Shown one piece after another: positions 27,346 to 37,209 of a DNA stretch of 64,000 nucleotides. Each line of letters begins with the position of its first letter. Within the stretch, counting starts at the first letter, position 1. The position numbers and the translations under genes are program-made. The stretch is from Aequitasia blattaphilus. GTDB lineage: Bacteria; Bacillota; Clostridia; Lachnospirales; Lachnospiraceae. Below the pieces are notes generated by a model. It was not told the DNA's origin, made no database searches, and was given only the letters and a program-made list of their open reading frames with translations. The stretch is taken from NCBI RefSeq assembly GCF_024721305.1, contig NZ_JAMXOD010000007.1, forward strand, positions 1 through 64,000, in the 5' to 3' direction.

Positions 27346-28833
27346 AATAATCTCCTCCTCCTTATAATCGTATAAATACTTATTGTATAAAGCACAAAAT
27401 GTCGCTACGATATTTAGCCATAAATTTAGGTTACTATAGTTTTGTGGATGCTTAGCTTTATTGAAAACAGTATCCACAATATCCTTTGGGATTTTTCTTC
27501 CATCACATATACACGGCAATATTCTTTCTACCGTTTGTGCAAAGACCTTATCATTTCCCTTTAAAAATCCACCTTGATCTGTGCCAAACGCCGCTTTTGC
27601 AATATTGATTGGTGCCGGTGCCCCAAAGTATGGTATATATCGTCCTTCATCATTTTTAAAGAAAAAATTCCAACAACATGTTTTATGCCATTTTTCTATA
27701 TTGCTAATTAACTCACTGCCCTGCTGACCTACATATTCACGTTGAAAAACAATAGACAATCGCCCTGTAGTAGCAGCATCTACACCTAAAATCACAAAAT
27801 GACTATCGTCTGCAATCAGCTTCTTATATCCCAGTATTGCTTTATTAAAATGTTCCGCAAAAGTCTTCTTTGTCGTAACTTCATTTTTCTGAACACCTAG
27901 TAATTCTGCTGTGCTACCGAATAAATCCGGCATATCTTCATTTTTTGTACTCCAAAGTACAAAGACCTTATCTCCTAAGCGAACCCCTTGATTTCGAATA
28001 AGCCATTTCAAAGCATTATGAACCTTCTGCGAGGCCTCATATCCTATCATATATGCTTCCTGAGCATTTTTAAATCGACCTCTAAAAGTAAAATTCGATG
28101 TATCATTTGCGGAAATCATCTTGGCCTTATCTCCACTATGTCTGATTTTGGAAGGGTGATTATTGCATCCTCTTCCCTCTTTCCCAGTCACATAGCACAG
28201 TTGGTTATTTCCACCTTTATGTAAATAGTATTGGCTATACTTATCTTGCAATTCTTCATCCTGCCACAGAGCATCCAACTTTCCTGTTCCCAAAACTCGA
28301 AATCTTACAAAGGCATCTTTTTGTTCTCCTGCGGTAAGCTTATATCCTTCTGCATTATTCCACTTTTTTGTTAGAATTCCCGAGTCATCTAAGGAGAATA
28401 TACCGCTACTAGCTATATCTTCAATAAGAGTTCCTTTTCTCAAATATTTATACAATGCATTTATTCTCTCATCTGTATACTGAGACTCACTCCAATTTCT
28501 TAACTGCTCTAGATATGCTTGATAATATTTTTCATTATCTTCATCGCAATATTTTTGATAGTCACCTGCAATGTACTTCAATTTATCAAACAATGGATGA
28601 GGTTCAACTCCTGAGCTTCTGCTTGAAGACCCCTCCGTTACTGGTATAACTGTTTCAGCATGCTCCTTGTCAACAAAGGATGCTCCTTTAAATGTAGCCA
28701 AACTGTCCAACACTATTTCAATGTGAGCCTGTTGAGTAGAATGTCCTATCTTTAGCAGTCCCTCGTGTGAAAAGATCTTATCTGACTTTTCCAACTTATT
28801 ATACGTATCATACAAGGCATACATCCAACTCAT
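26932..28833 (-). CDS. cas8c: Cascade large subunit Cas8c (Csd1)
   Basis: A 633-residue type I-C large subunit, the normal size. Family features are the N-terminal LYDTYNKLEKSD, the motif CYVTGKEGRGCNNHPSKI near 222 (with paired Cys), TSNFTFRGRF near 254 and FVLWSTKNEDMPDLFG near 300. It recognises the PAM and recruits Cas3. The C-terminal 137 residues are also made separately as Cas11c. It overlaps cas5c by 4 bases. Confidence 0.96.
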   Translation of the reverse strand: MSWMYALYDTYNKLEKSDKIFSHEGLLKIGHSTQQAHIEIVLDSLATFKGASFVDKEHAETVIPVTEGSSSRSSGVEPHPLFDKLKYIAGDYQKYCDEDNEKYYQAYLEQLRNWSESQYTDERINALYKYLRKGTLIEDIASSGIFSLDDSGILTKKWNNAEGYKLTAGEQKDAFVRFRVLGTGKLDALWQDEELQDKYSQYYLHKGGNNQLCYVTGKEGRGCNNHPSKIRHSGDKAKMISANDTSNFTFRGRFKNAQEAYMIGYEASQKVHNALKWLIRNQGVRLGDKVFVLWSTKNEDMPDLFGSTAELLGVQKNEVTTKKTFAEHFNKAILGYKKLIADDSHFVILGVDAATTGRLSIVFQREYVGQQGSELISNIEKWHKTCCWNFFFKNDEGRYIPYFGAPAPINIAKAAFGTDQGGFLKGNDKVFAQTVERILPCICDGRKIPKDIVDTVFNKAKHPQNYSNLNLWLNIVATFCALYNKYLYDYKEEEIIMDIMESNDISYNCGRLLAIADAIESWALREKAGENASIRSTNAMRYFTRFTSQPSDTWKYIRSKLIPYQEQLGTKGNYLYYLLGEVSLKIDDQELKKATNLDGNFVLGFDSQRTAIINRAIELKAEKEANEAKEEED

Positions 28834-29528
28834 TCAAGCACCTCCTTTTCAACAAAGGTAAGTTGATCCCTCGTAAAATTCTTTATGTTCATAGATCTTA
28901 TCGTCCTTCTGACTGGGCATTCCTCTTGTTTGCAAAACTTTATAATTCCTTTTTCCATTTTGGGATACCAAAACAGTGCCTCTAATTCCTCTTTCCCACT
29001 TTGGTCTGGATACAGAAATGAATGAAATACAAGTCCAAATTCCATATCTGGAGTATTTTCGTAACAACTTGTTTCTTCTTCTATAATCTCTTCAACATAT
29101 CCCTGGCATTCTCTTACTCCAAGAAATATATCCCGTCGACCGCCACGCTTAATTGATCTCTTTGCTATTTGAAAATGCTTATCTTCCTGAAAATCCTGTC
29201 GCAAATCTTGTCGAAATTCATTAAATTCAAAATGAGCCTTGACTTCATAAGCCACATCCGCCAAATAGGTATAAAAACTCAGGTCATTTCCTCCATCGTA
29301 TTTAATCGGACGTATTCCCTTACTCTCTGTTCTAATTGGATTTAAAATCTTCACTTCATCAATCCGCCATTTAATTGTAGGTTTCCAATACACGGAAGAG
29401 GTTACACCAATTAGTGCTTCTGCTGTAGGCACTACCATTGTTGATTTTTCTCCCCCTATTTTCGTCATTGGATCAGTAAAAAGTGCATACCTTCCACTCA
29501 CCTTATAGGTGATTTGATTCTTTTTCAT
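28830..29528 (-). CDS. cas5: crRNA-processing Cas5c (Csd5)
   Basis: A 232-residue RAMP protein. YKVSGRYALFTDPMTKIGGE near 9-28 is the Cas5c first strand; VVPTAEALIGVTSSVYWKP follows near 33; IKRGGRRDIFLGVRECQGYV near 130-150 is the family core. In type I-C it replaces Cas6, cutting the repeat hairpin and staying on the crRNA 5' handle. It lies 12 bases behind cas3. A separate Cas6 is present in the type III operon, so two repeat-cutting enzymes are encoded here for the same repeat. Confidence 0.95.
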   Translation of the reverse strand: MKKNQITYKVSGRYALFTDPMTKIGGEKSTMVVPTAEALIGVTSSVYWKPTIKWRIDEVKILNPIRTESKGIRPIKYDGGNDLSFYTYLADVAYEVKAHFEFNEFRQDLRQDFQEDKHFQIAKRSIKRGGRRDIFLGVRECQGYVEEIIEEETSCYENTPDMEFGLVFHSFLYPDQSGKEELEALFWYPKMEKGIIKFCKQEECPVRRTIRSMNIKNFTRDQLTFVEKEVLE

Positions 29529-29540
29529 TACTTCCTCCTT

Positions 29541-31940
29541 TCAGCATATGTAATTGTCCGCCGAGGCTTCATAAATAACACCTAGCTCATCGTCATAATA
29601 ACCATTTGAAAGCACATATACCCCCATACTTTCATAAAATAAAATTGCACCTACCTCATTTAACATTTCAAATGCATACGTATATAAATTAACAGTATAT
29701 CTTTTTGCCTTAGATAACAATTTCTTTTTTTCTTCCAGTGACATATACAAATTTCCTTCCGTAATTTGCGTAATTAGATTTTGACCGTCTTTATACGGAA
29801 CAATAATTGACTTGGTACTGCTGTCTATTACCTCAAACTCTTTTGATGCTGACGCAAACTGTATTGGAAAACACATAGGAAAAGATGGATTTTCTTCATC
29901 TGCCCTATATCCTTCTCTATTTGAAGCACTGCTCATATCTAACAGCTTGTATATATTGGCAGCCTTCGTTGGATAATCAAATTTCTGATAGATTTCTCCA
30001 TCACTATAATAGTTTTTAAAATATTCTTGCATAGCTTCAGGCATAAGAGTATCCTCAAATCTCTCCAGAATATCAATGCTCTTGATTCCTCCAATTGATA
30101 TTTCCTGCAACTTAGAATAAGAACCTTCCTCATAATTAATAACGTAGCAATATCCTAATTCCTTCTCGCCATTTCTATTGATACGTCCCGCTGTTTGAGC
30201 TATAGAATCTAATTTGGTTATATTCCTTATACCCGCTTCAAAACTAATATCAATGCCCGCTTCAATTACCGTTGTACTGATACAGATTAGAGCTTCTTTC
30301 TTTCCTAATCCTTCTTTGACTTTTTCTAAAATGTCTTTCTTATGCTCTGGAGACAAACTGGAACTAAGATAAAAAACTTTCGTTGATTGAGCTATTTTTA
30401 ATTTGATCTCCGCAAATATTTTTTTTGCGGAATTTACTTTGTTGACTACCACCAGCAGATTATTCACTGTCTGCTTTTTTTCTAAAATAAAATCTACAGT
30501 TTCCTCTAAAGTATATGGTTTTACCCTGCACTTATTCACTACATCTACACGTTTTAATGATGTGAATTTTTCCTGAACATCCCCCATAATTTCCACAATG
30601 TCATTCTTACTCATTTCCTGAAGATAGGGTGAATCATTACCTGGCTGTGTGGCTGTGCATAAAACTACAGTTGTATTTAATATCTCCGAGAGAAAACAAA
30701 TTGCTCTTCGAAATAAATTCATACAATAAATAGGGATTGTCTGAACCTCATCAAAAACAATAATCGAATTCGCCATTGCATGGATTCGCCGCATATCTTG
30801 TGAACTGCGTCCATAGAATGAATTCAGAAACTGCACTACTGTCGTCACCACCAAATCATTTTCCCATCTTATAATCAGCTCACTATAATTATCTTGTTTA
30901 TCTTCGTCAATAACATTTGAATGATGTTCCAGCAAATCACATTCATTCCCTAATGCCTTTCGAAACACTTCAGCATTTTGTTCAATTATTGATGTGTAAG
31001 GCATCACGTAGATAATTCGTTCTTTATCATTACGAAGTGCATGTTCTAATGCAAATCGAATACTTGCCAAGGTCTTTCCACCCCCAGTTGGCACAGTAAG
31101 ACTATAGACACCTGTAAATCCTTTCCCTTTGTATAAACATTCATCTGAAATGACAGTTCTTATGTTATTAACCTTTGTTTTATTATTACTTAATTGCTTA
31201 ACATATATTTCTAAATTTTGCTGATAGTTTTTTAATGCTTTTTTACATTCTCCATTTTGAACATATTGTTTCCATGCACAATCATTAATCTCAAAACACA
31301 TACTGTCTAATCTGTCGGCATCAATAAGCATGCTATACAGTAGCTTTATCAGTAAATTGTAGATAAATCCATCTTTTTGCAGCGTTGCTATATCCTGGAT
31401 TTTTTTTATGATTTCTTGTGTCGCTTCCTTAAAAAGCCTTTCTATATCTTCGTCTATGGTGTCTGTAAACTGTTTTACCACCCTCTCAAACTCTTCCGCA
31501 TTTACTTTCTTCATTCTTTCTAAAATACTAACCTTGCCATTTACATTTAAACAGTCTGGTATTTTCCCATGATGATAACAACAAATCGTTGCCAGCAGTT
31601 CTGCCGTTATCTTTTCATATCCTTCGTTCTTTCCATATTTTTCGAAAATAAATTTCGCTCCATAAACACCGTGGTCAGATCCTTTTTCACTATCTCTTTC
31701 GATTTCTCTCTCTTGCAATTTTCCCTTTATATAGATAGAAAATTCTTCACTAAATTTCCCCATGTCATGAAGCAAACCCGCTAGATACATAAACTTCTCC
31801 ACACTAACACGCCTGCCAAAACTGCCCGCAAGTGTAGCCACTTCAACAAGATGATTCCGTAATGGTTGGATTATTATCGTCTTATTATTATCATGTTCAT
31901 CTATAACAAACCTTGCAATAAATTCATTTTTATCTGCCAT
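29541..31940 (-). CDS. cas3: CRISPR helicase-nuclease Cas3 (type I-C)
   Basis: A 799-residue Cas3. The N-terminal HD nuclease shows AGLLHDMGKFSEEF near 49, DHGVYGAKFIF near 86 and CCYHHGKIPD near 115. The SF2 helicase has Walker A VPTGGGKTLASI near 284, IVFDEVQTIP near 396 (DEAD-box equivalent), TATQPG near 432 and motif VI TAGRINRNGE near 595. It unwinds and degrades target DNA after Cascade binding. The ATG follows GAGGTG. It is the first gene of the seven-gene I-C operon and starts just past the distal end of array 2. Confidence 0.97.
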   Translation of the reverse strand: MADKNEFIARFVIDEHDNNKTIIIQPLRNHLVEVATLAGSFGRRVSVEKFMYLAGLLHDMGKFSEEFSIYIKGKLQEREIERDSEKGSDHGVYGAKFIFEKYGKNEGYEKITAELLATICCYHHGKIPDCLNVNGKVSILERMKKVNAEEFERVVKQFTDTIDEDIERLFKEATQEIIKKIQDIATLQKDGFIYNLLIKLLYSMLIDADRLDSMCFEINDCAWKQYVQNGECKKALKNYQQNLEIYVKQLSNNKTKVNNIRTVISDECLYKGKGFTGVYSLTVPTGGGKTLASIRFALEHALRNDKERIIYVMPYTSIIEQNAEVFRKALGNECDLLEHHSNVIDEDKQDNYSELIIRWENDLVVTTVVQFLNSFYGRSSQDMRRIHAMANSIIVFDEVQTIPIYCMNLFRRAICFLSEILNTTVVLCTATQPGNDSPYLQEMSKNDIVEIMGDVQEKFTSLKRVDVVNKCRVKPYTLEETVDFILEKKQTVNNLLVVVNKVNSAKKIFAEIKLKIAQSTKVFYLSSSLSPEHKKDILEKVKEGLGKKEALICISTTVIEAGIDISFEAGIRNITKLDSIAQTAGRINRNGEKELGYCYVINYEEGSYSKLQEISIGGIKSIDILERFEDTLMPEAMQEYFKNYYSDGEIYQKFDYPTKAANIYKLLDMSSASNREGYRADEENPSFPMCFPIQFASASKEFEVIDSSTKSIIVPYKDGQNLITQITEGNLYMSLEEKKKLLSKAKRYTVNLYTYAFEMLNEVGAILFYESMGVYVLSNGYYDDELGVIYEASADNYIC

Positions 31941-31979
31941 TTTACATTACACCTCTTCTTCCATTACTAATAATGTAGC

Positions 31980-31998
31980 ATTTTACTTTATGTAAAAT
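31980..31998. promoter_or_regulatory. Palindrome upstream of cas3
   Basis: ATTTTAC and GTAAAAT, 5 bases apart, form a perfect 19-base palindrome 40 bases before the cas3 start, in the only gap that can hold the I-C operon promoter. It may be an operator; no adjacent regulator gene is seen. Confidence 0.4.
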
Positions 31999-32055
31999 TA
32001 AAGTTTTAGATAAATTGGTGAATATTGTAACTGAATAATGCATTGAAAAACATTG

Positions 32056-34501
32056 TTGCTTTCCAAATCTTCTCCTTCAAGGAGCGACTATTTGTAAACC
32101 AGTCTAACATTGCTTGTTGATTATTTCAATCTACGCTCCTCATTTGAGGAACGACAGGATGCTAGTCGAACTACTTTCTGCAATTTCAATTTCAATCCAC
32201 GTCCCTCATTCGAGGAACGACAGCCTTGCAATTACCAAAGATGGTAAAGGCTATGATTTCAATCCACGTCCCTCATTCGAGGAACGACATTGCCGATGCA
32301 CAATAATCCCTGTGACGGATGAGATTTCAATCCACGTCCCTCATTCGAGGAACGACTTCTTACCAATACCAAGGTCATAATCTCTAATACGATTTCAATC
32401 CACGTCCCTCATTCGAGGAACGACAAAATCGATTCATTGATGCCGCATACTATCGGAATTTCAATCCACGTCCCTCATTCGAGGAACGACAATAGTGGTA
32501 CAAGTACAGCACACATTTTAATAATTTCAATCCACGTCCCTCATTCGAGGAACGACAACATAATCTTTGCTTATAGATTGCTCAGTGCTAAATTTCAATC
32601 CACGTCCCTCATTCGAGGAACGACAGTTTTGAGTTATGGAAAGCCGGATAAAAATAGTATTTCAATCCACGTCCCTCATTCGAGGAACGACCTCTGGCTT
32701 CATGTATGCGATAATATCAACCAAATATTTCAATCCACGTCCCTCATTCGAGGAACGACTAATTTCATCGATGGAATGGCTCAAAATTCCGAATTTCAAT
32801 CCACGTCCCTCATTCGAGGAACGACTCTCCTTCTCCCATCATGTCGCACCACTCTGTAATTTCAATCCACGTCCCTCATTCGAGGAACGACCGTGTCGGA
32901 CATGCAGACAGTAAAGTGACAAGAATTTCAATCCACGTCCCTCATTCGAGGAACGACAGTATTGGACAATTCGTTCCCCAAATCTTCAGATATTTCAATC
33001 CACGTCCCTCATTCGAGGAACGACGTAGGTTTAAATATTACCATCGATGTCGTATATGGATTTCAATCCACGTCCCTCATTCGAGGAACGACCTTGGTTC
33101 GTCTGCTCCGGGCGTTACGCTATGCTTTATTTCAATCCACGTCCCTCATTCGAGGAACGACACCAACATTGATATATTGTATCGTCTCAATCTTAATTTC
33201 AATCCACGTCCCTCATTCGAGGAACGACGGATATGGATGTAGACAATTGCCCTATGTGGAAAATTTCAATCCACGTCCCTCATTCGAGGAACGACAATAA
33301 AGAGTTTGCAAATGATAATAATTTAGTTAATTTCAATCCACGTCCCTCATTCGAGGAACGACAGCCATCCCGACGGCGTCCGAATCCATATATCAATTTC
33401 AATCCACGTCCCTCATTCGAGGAACGACTATTTTGTGCGTGATAATAATTTGTTGTATGGATTCATTTCAATCCACGTCCCTCATTCGAGGAACGACGAC
33501 TTCTTGACCATGCTCAATTTGTGGATATGACTATTTCAATCCACGTCCCTCATTCGAGGAACGACCGTTGATTTTCGATATGATATACCCCATATCTTAT
33601 TTCAATCCACGTCCCTCATTCGAGGAACGACATATTCCATCACTCATATTAAATATAAACGTATTATTTCAATCCACGTCCCTCATTCGAGGAACGACCT
33701 ATACCAGCTAAAAAATCAGAGGTGACATATTATTTCAATCCACGTCCCTCATTCGAGGAACGACGAGAGCCTTTGTAGACTATGGCAGCAGGAATACATT
33801 TCAATCCACGTCCCTCATTCGAGGAACGACAAAACTTCTAATGCAATTGCTGATGTTGTAATAATTTCAATCCACGTCCCTCATTCGAGGAACGACATAG
33901 CAAACATCTTCCCAACGTCATATAATTCTTATTTCAATCCACGTCCCTCATTCGAGGAACGACATATAAGGCATTTCGCAAAAGTGTACTATTCATGATT
34001 TCAATCCACGTCCCTCATTCGAGGAACGACTTGTCGGAAAAATAGAATATCAAGAGCAGAAAGGAATTTCAATCCACGTCCCTCATTCGAGGAACGACAA
34101 TCAAGTACGCTTTAACTAACAAATCTGAGCGGATTTCAATCCACGTCCCTCATTCGAGGAACGACGGCAGTGCTAAATGAACTACCAGCTTTGGAACGGG
34201 ATTTCAATCCACGTCCCTCATTCGAGGAACGACGGTGTTGACATCACGCCATTAAAGGCGTATAATACATTTCAATCCACGTCCCTCATTCGAGGAACGA
34301 CTCTTGGTACCAGACACGGGAAGCAATACAAAAAGATTTCAATCCACGTCCCTCATTCGAGGAACGACCTCACTTCCCGTCATTTTTACATGCTTATTAT
34401 TATTTCAATCCACGTCCCTCATTCGAGGAACGACAGTTATCAACGAAGATGCGTAACCGACTTTATGAATTTCAATCCACGTCCCTCATTCGAGGAACGA
34501 C
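32056..34501 (-). CRISPR. CRISPR array 2, 36 repeats plus one decayed repeat
   Basis: Thirty-six 33-base repeats from 32123 to 34501, nearly all identical to array 1, with spacers of about 33-36 bases. The leftmost (32123) has four or five changes (CTACGCTCC, CATTTGAGG) and a still more decayed copy (32056-32088, ending GGAGCGAC) sits one 34-base spacer further left. The decay marks the old, leader-distal end next to cas3; the leader is on the right next to the type III csm5 gene. With no adaptation genes of its own nearby, it presumably relies on the I-C Cas1-Cas2-Cas4. Confidence 0.98.
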
Positions 34502-34657
34502 CGCAATATTTAGTCAAAAAAACTAATATCGCCCTGCATTTTGTATATCTAAAATAGACAAAAAAGGTTTTTTCAAATATACTTTTTATTTACGATGATA
34601 TATGTGACTTTTTCAGTGCGAGTCTCCATGTAATTTTTGCATACTAGAGACTCGCAC
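34502..34657 (-). promoter_or_regulatory. Leader of array 2 with perfect inverted repeat
   Basis: The first bases next to the repeat (CGCAATATTTAGT) match the leader of array 1. GTGCGAGTCTC (34616-34626) and GAGACTCGCAC (34647-34657) form a perfect 11-base inverted repeat enclosing TTGCATAC, starting 114 bases from the repeat. Confidence 0.78.
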
Positions 34658-34755
34658 TATTATATTAATACCACACCAACTTTTCATTCTGCCTCTTATC
34701 AAAATATTTCATCTGCTTTATTGTATCATATTTTCGACATAAATACATATAAATA

Positions 34756-35523
34756 TCAATATATTTCTATTTTTACAAATCCATGTGGACAAGATGTAAT
34801 CGGATCAATATAAAGTGCCGATGCGATCTCCTTTTCGTTAATGTCCCCATCTATTTTTAATGAATGTAAAAATCCTTTATATCCTCCCATGATTATTACA
34901 TTTTCTTTTCTTTGAAAATTTTTTAGGGCTGCAATAACACTGTCTACTCCATTTAGAAATTCTCTATTCTTATCTTCTTCAACTGTCTTTAATGAGTTCA
35001 AATACAGAATCATTTGTTTAATTTTTTCTTGCGTCAATATACTCGCATTTTTAAGAACTTCATACATCCTTTCCTTTGTATCCGCAAAAATAGTTCCTTG
35101 AAAACCTTCGTCTTCCTTAATCATTTCAATACCCAACCCATCAAAATAATAATCCCATTTTGGTGTAGACTCTTGAATTCCCTGCGCCTTGAAAAGATTT
35201 CTCAACTCAATATATTCATTCTCTATTTTTATATCATCTACCATGATAAACTCTCCATGCTCTTTCTGCATAGAGCAAAGTGCACCTTTAATTGACGAAC
35301 CCGGCAAATAATACTCTGCATGTTTGGGATCATATTTATCATATTCACCATATTGATAAAAAGGGTATATTATATTGGGTGTATTAGGAAGACGCTTTTC
35401 ATCAAGACTAACACGAACATCTTCTTCCGAATAAGCTCCTAGGGTCTCGTACCAGGCCATAGTATTTCTTGGCGATACAATCAAACTAGATAGTGTCTGT
35501 AATTTATATGTGATTTTCTCCAT
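34756..35523 (-). CDS. csm5: Type III RAMP protein, Csm5-like
   Basis: A 255-residue RAMP protein, short for Csm5 (usually 350 or more). It has the Csm5-type motif EYYLPGSSIKGALCSM near 70, a later glycine loop IMGGYKGFLHSLK near 212 and ends with CPHGFVKIEIY. In type III-A, Csm5 caps the 3' end of the crRNA and recruits trimming nucleases. It is the last gene of the operon, 1 base behind csm4, and is followed by the leader of array 2. The last codons recur at 44121-44185, showing a second, lost copy of the locus. Confidence 0.75.
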   Translation of the reverse strand: MEKITYKLQTLSSLIVSPRNTMAWYETLGAYSEEDVRVSLDEKRLPNTPNIIYPFYQYGEYDKYDPKHAEYYLPGSSIKGALCSMQKEHGEFIMVDDIKIENEYIELRNLFKAQGIQESTPKWDYYFDGLGIEMIKEDEGFQGTIFADTKERMYEVLKNASILTQEKIKQMILYLNSLKTVEEDKNREFLNGVDSVIAALKNFQRKENVIIMGGYKGFLHSLKIDGDINEKEIASALYIDPITSCPHGFVKIEIY

Positions 35524-35524
35524 C

Positions 35525-36499
35525 TTATACCTCCCCCCTGTTCAGTTTTATTGGCCACAAATAAGCGTTACCAAAAACAATATCTCTGTCCGGATTAGAA
35601 GGTGATTCTACGCATTTCCCCGCCACTTTAATGCCTTCTGAGATAGCAATAATACTACCTTCCGATACAAAGCTAATGTAATTAACCATTCTCTGTTTTG
35701 AATTCCACCTATTCTCAATATTAAAAGAACATCTTTCCGATGTAAATAACTCTAATGCCGAATCTGTAAACGATATTTTGTCAGGAAGCAGCATTCCCAT
35801 ATTAAGATACATGTTTCCTTTGCTATCTCCTTCTTTTTCTTTATGAAACCCCTGGATTTCATATGTATTCATTCCTTGTGAGGCACGTTTTCCTAAAATC
35901 ATTATATTATTCATTTCAGACTGTCTCTTTAGCAGCTTGACTAGCTTTTCTGTCTGTTCATTTTCTTCCACTTGCATATAAAAGCAGAATTTTTTGACAG
36001 GCGTTTCTTGTGTAACTGTACCATTCTTTTTTACCTCAATCACTTCTGTAACCGGCACTGAATACAATTTACTTTCCAATTCTGGCATATCATATCGAAT
36101 GCTATCAATTGATGCTCGAAGTTGCTGCCATGTGTCAAACCTTACGTAAGACATTACTTCATCCACTTGTTTCTTACTATTTAATATACTCCCTATGTCC
36201 TCTTTTTTAATATACTTCACACGTTTTATCAATTTGTAGTTTTTCTTGTTTTGCAAATCTAGTTTTTGATTTTGTTCTATTAGATATGCTTGAGGTAAAG
36301 GTACATAACCATAGGGAATAACATTAGATAAGGAAAAATGTATATTCTTTTCTTTGATTGCTTTAACCATTTGTGTTGCCTCTCTACTACCATACTCCTC
36401 TGCAAACATATAAATTAAGGCACCAAAAACCTTTTGTGAATCAGGAAGCTGTGTAATTGCACCTGTTGACATAAGTTCTACAAGATAAGTATTTATCAT
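35525..36499 (-). CDS. csm4: Type III RAMP protein, Csm4-like (Cas5 group)
   Basis: A 324-residue RAMP protein. The N-terminus AITQLPDSQKVFGALIYMFAEEYG corresponds to the Csm4 first helix (usual form SDTLFGAL), followed by YGYVPLPQAYL near 65; the late MILGKRASQGMNTYEI near 198 is the glycine-rich RAMP loop and GNAYLWPIKLN closes the protein. Csm4 holds the crRNA 5' handle and binds Cas10. It overlaps csm3 by 4 bases (ATGA). Confidence 0.75.
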   Translation of the reverse strand: MINTYLVELMSTGAITQLPDSQKVFGALIYMFAEEYGSREATQMVKAIKEKNIHFSLSNVIPYGYVPLPQAYLIEQNQKLDLQNKKNYKLIKRVKYIKKEDIGSILNSKKQVDEVMSYVRFDTWQQLRASIDSIRYDMPELESKLYSVPVTEVIEVKKNGTVTQETPVKKFCFYMQVEENEQTEKLVKLLKRQSEMNNIMILGKRASQGMNTYEIQGFHKEKEGDSKGNMYLNMGMLLPDKISFTDSALELFTSERCSFNIENRWNSKQRMVNYISFVSEGSIIAISEGIKVAGKCVESPSNPDRDIVFGNAYLWPIKLNRGEV

Positions 36500-37209
36500 T
36501 CCATTCCCTCCTGTTCTTCGATTATCACCTCTATCCTTCCATAACCACGGCTTTTAGAATTTCCCAGCCGATATACACCCTCATTGAACTTTTTTAGATT
36601 CGCAATTATATTTTTTCTACAAATTTGATTTGCACTTTCAGAAAGGGATTCTATTTTATAGAATCGAATCATTCCTTCAAACTCCAGACCGCATCTTGCC
36701 ACTTTATACGTTCGTGGGTTCGACAATATCTTATTATCCTCATTCTTGATTTCGGCTTTCATGTCAATTGAAAAACATTGCTTTACATTTCGAAAATCAT
36801 TGCTTAATTTGAAATCATCAAATAGTAATTTGGGAGTATTATTAAAACCTTTCATTCCAAAAATATATTCTGAAAGCGGCATATCCTCATCTAAATATAT
36901 CTCATACCTCTGCTCTATTCTTTCTAGCTCTTCCTTCTCCACACTATTTCTGATTAAGGCAATATTATCCGTTTTCATTTTTTGTATGTAATCCCTATAC
37001 AATTTTGCAATCTTTTTTTCATTTTCACTTTGTTCTTGATGAACTATATTTCTGAATGCACCCTTTAGTGTGGATGCCGGAATGTACGGAAATCCCTCTT
37101 GATCCACTACTGTCGTTTGATCAATACCACCGATTTCAAACGCGGATGGCGCTCCTCCAATGTATAAATTTGACTGTAACCTGATTTTAATTCTTATGTT
37201 ATCGCTCAT
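36496..37209 (-). CDS. csm3: Type III backbone RNase, Csm3-like (Cas7 group)
   Basis: A 237-residue Cas7-like protein. LYIGGAPSAFEIGGIDQTTVVD runs from 15 to 36 (given in part: FEIGGIDQTTVV); Asp30 lines up with the catalytic Asp of Csm3 that cuts target RNA every six bases. YIPASTLKGAFRNI near 42 and the closing SKSRGYGRIEV near 218 are RAMP motifs. It should build the complex backbone with active RNA cleavage. It overlaps cas10 by 11 bases. Confidence 0.82.
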   Translation of the reverse strand: MSDNIRIKIRLQSNLYIGGAPSAFEIGGIDQTTVVDQEGFPYIPASTLKGAFRNIVHQEQSENEKKIAKLYRDYIQKMKTDNIALIRNSVEKEELERIEQRYEIYLDEDMPLSEYIFGMKGFNNTPKLLFDDFKLSNDFRNVKQCFSIDMKAEIKNEDNKILSNPRTYKVARCGLEFEGMIRFYKIESLSESANQICRKNIIANLKKFNEGVYRLGNSKSRGYGRIEVIIEEQEGME

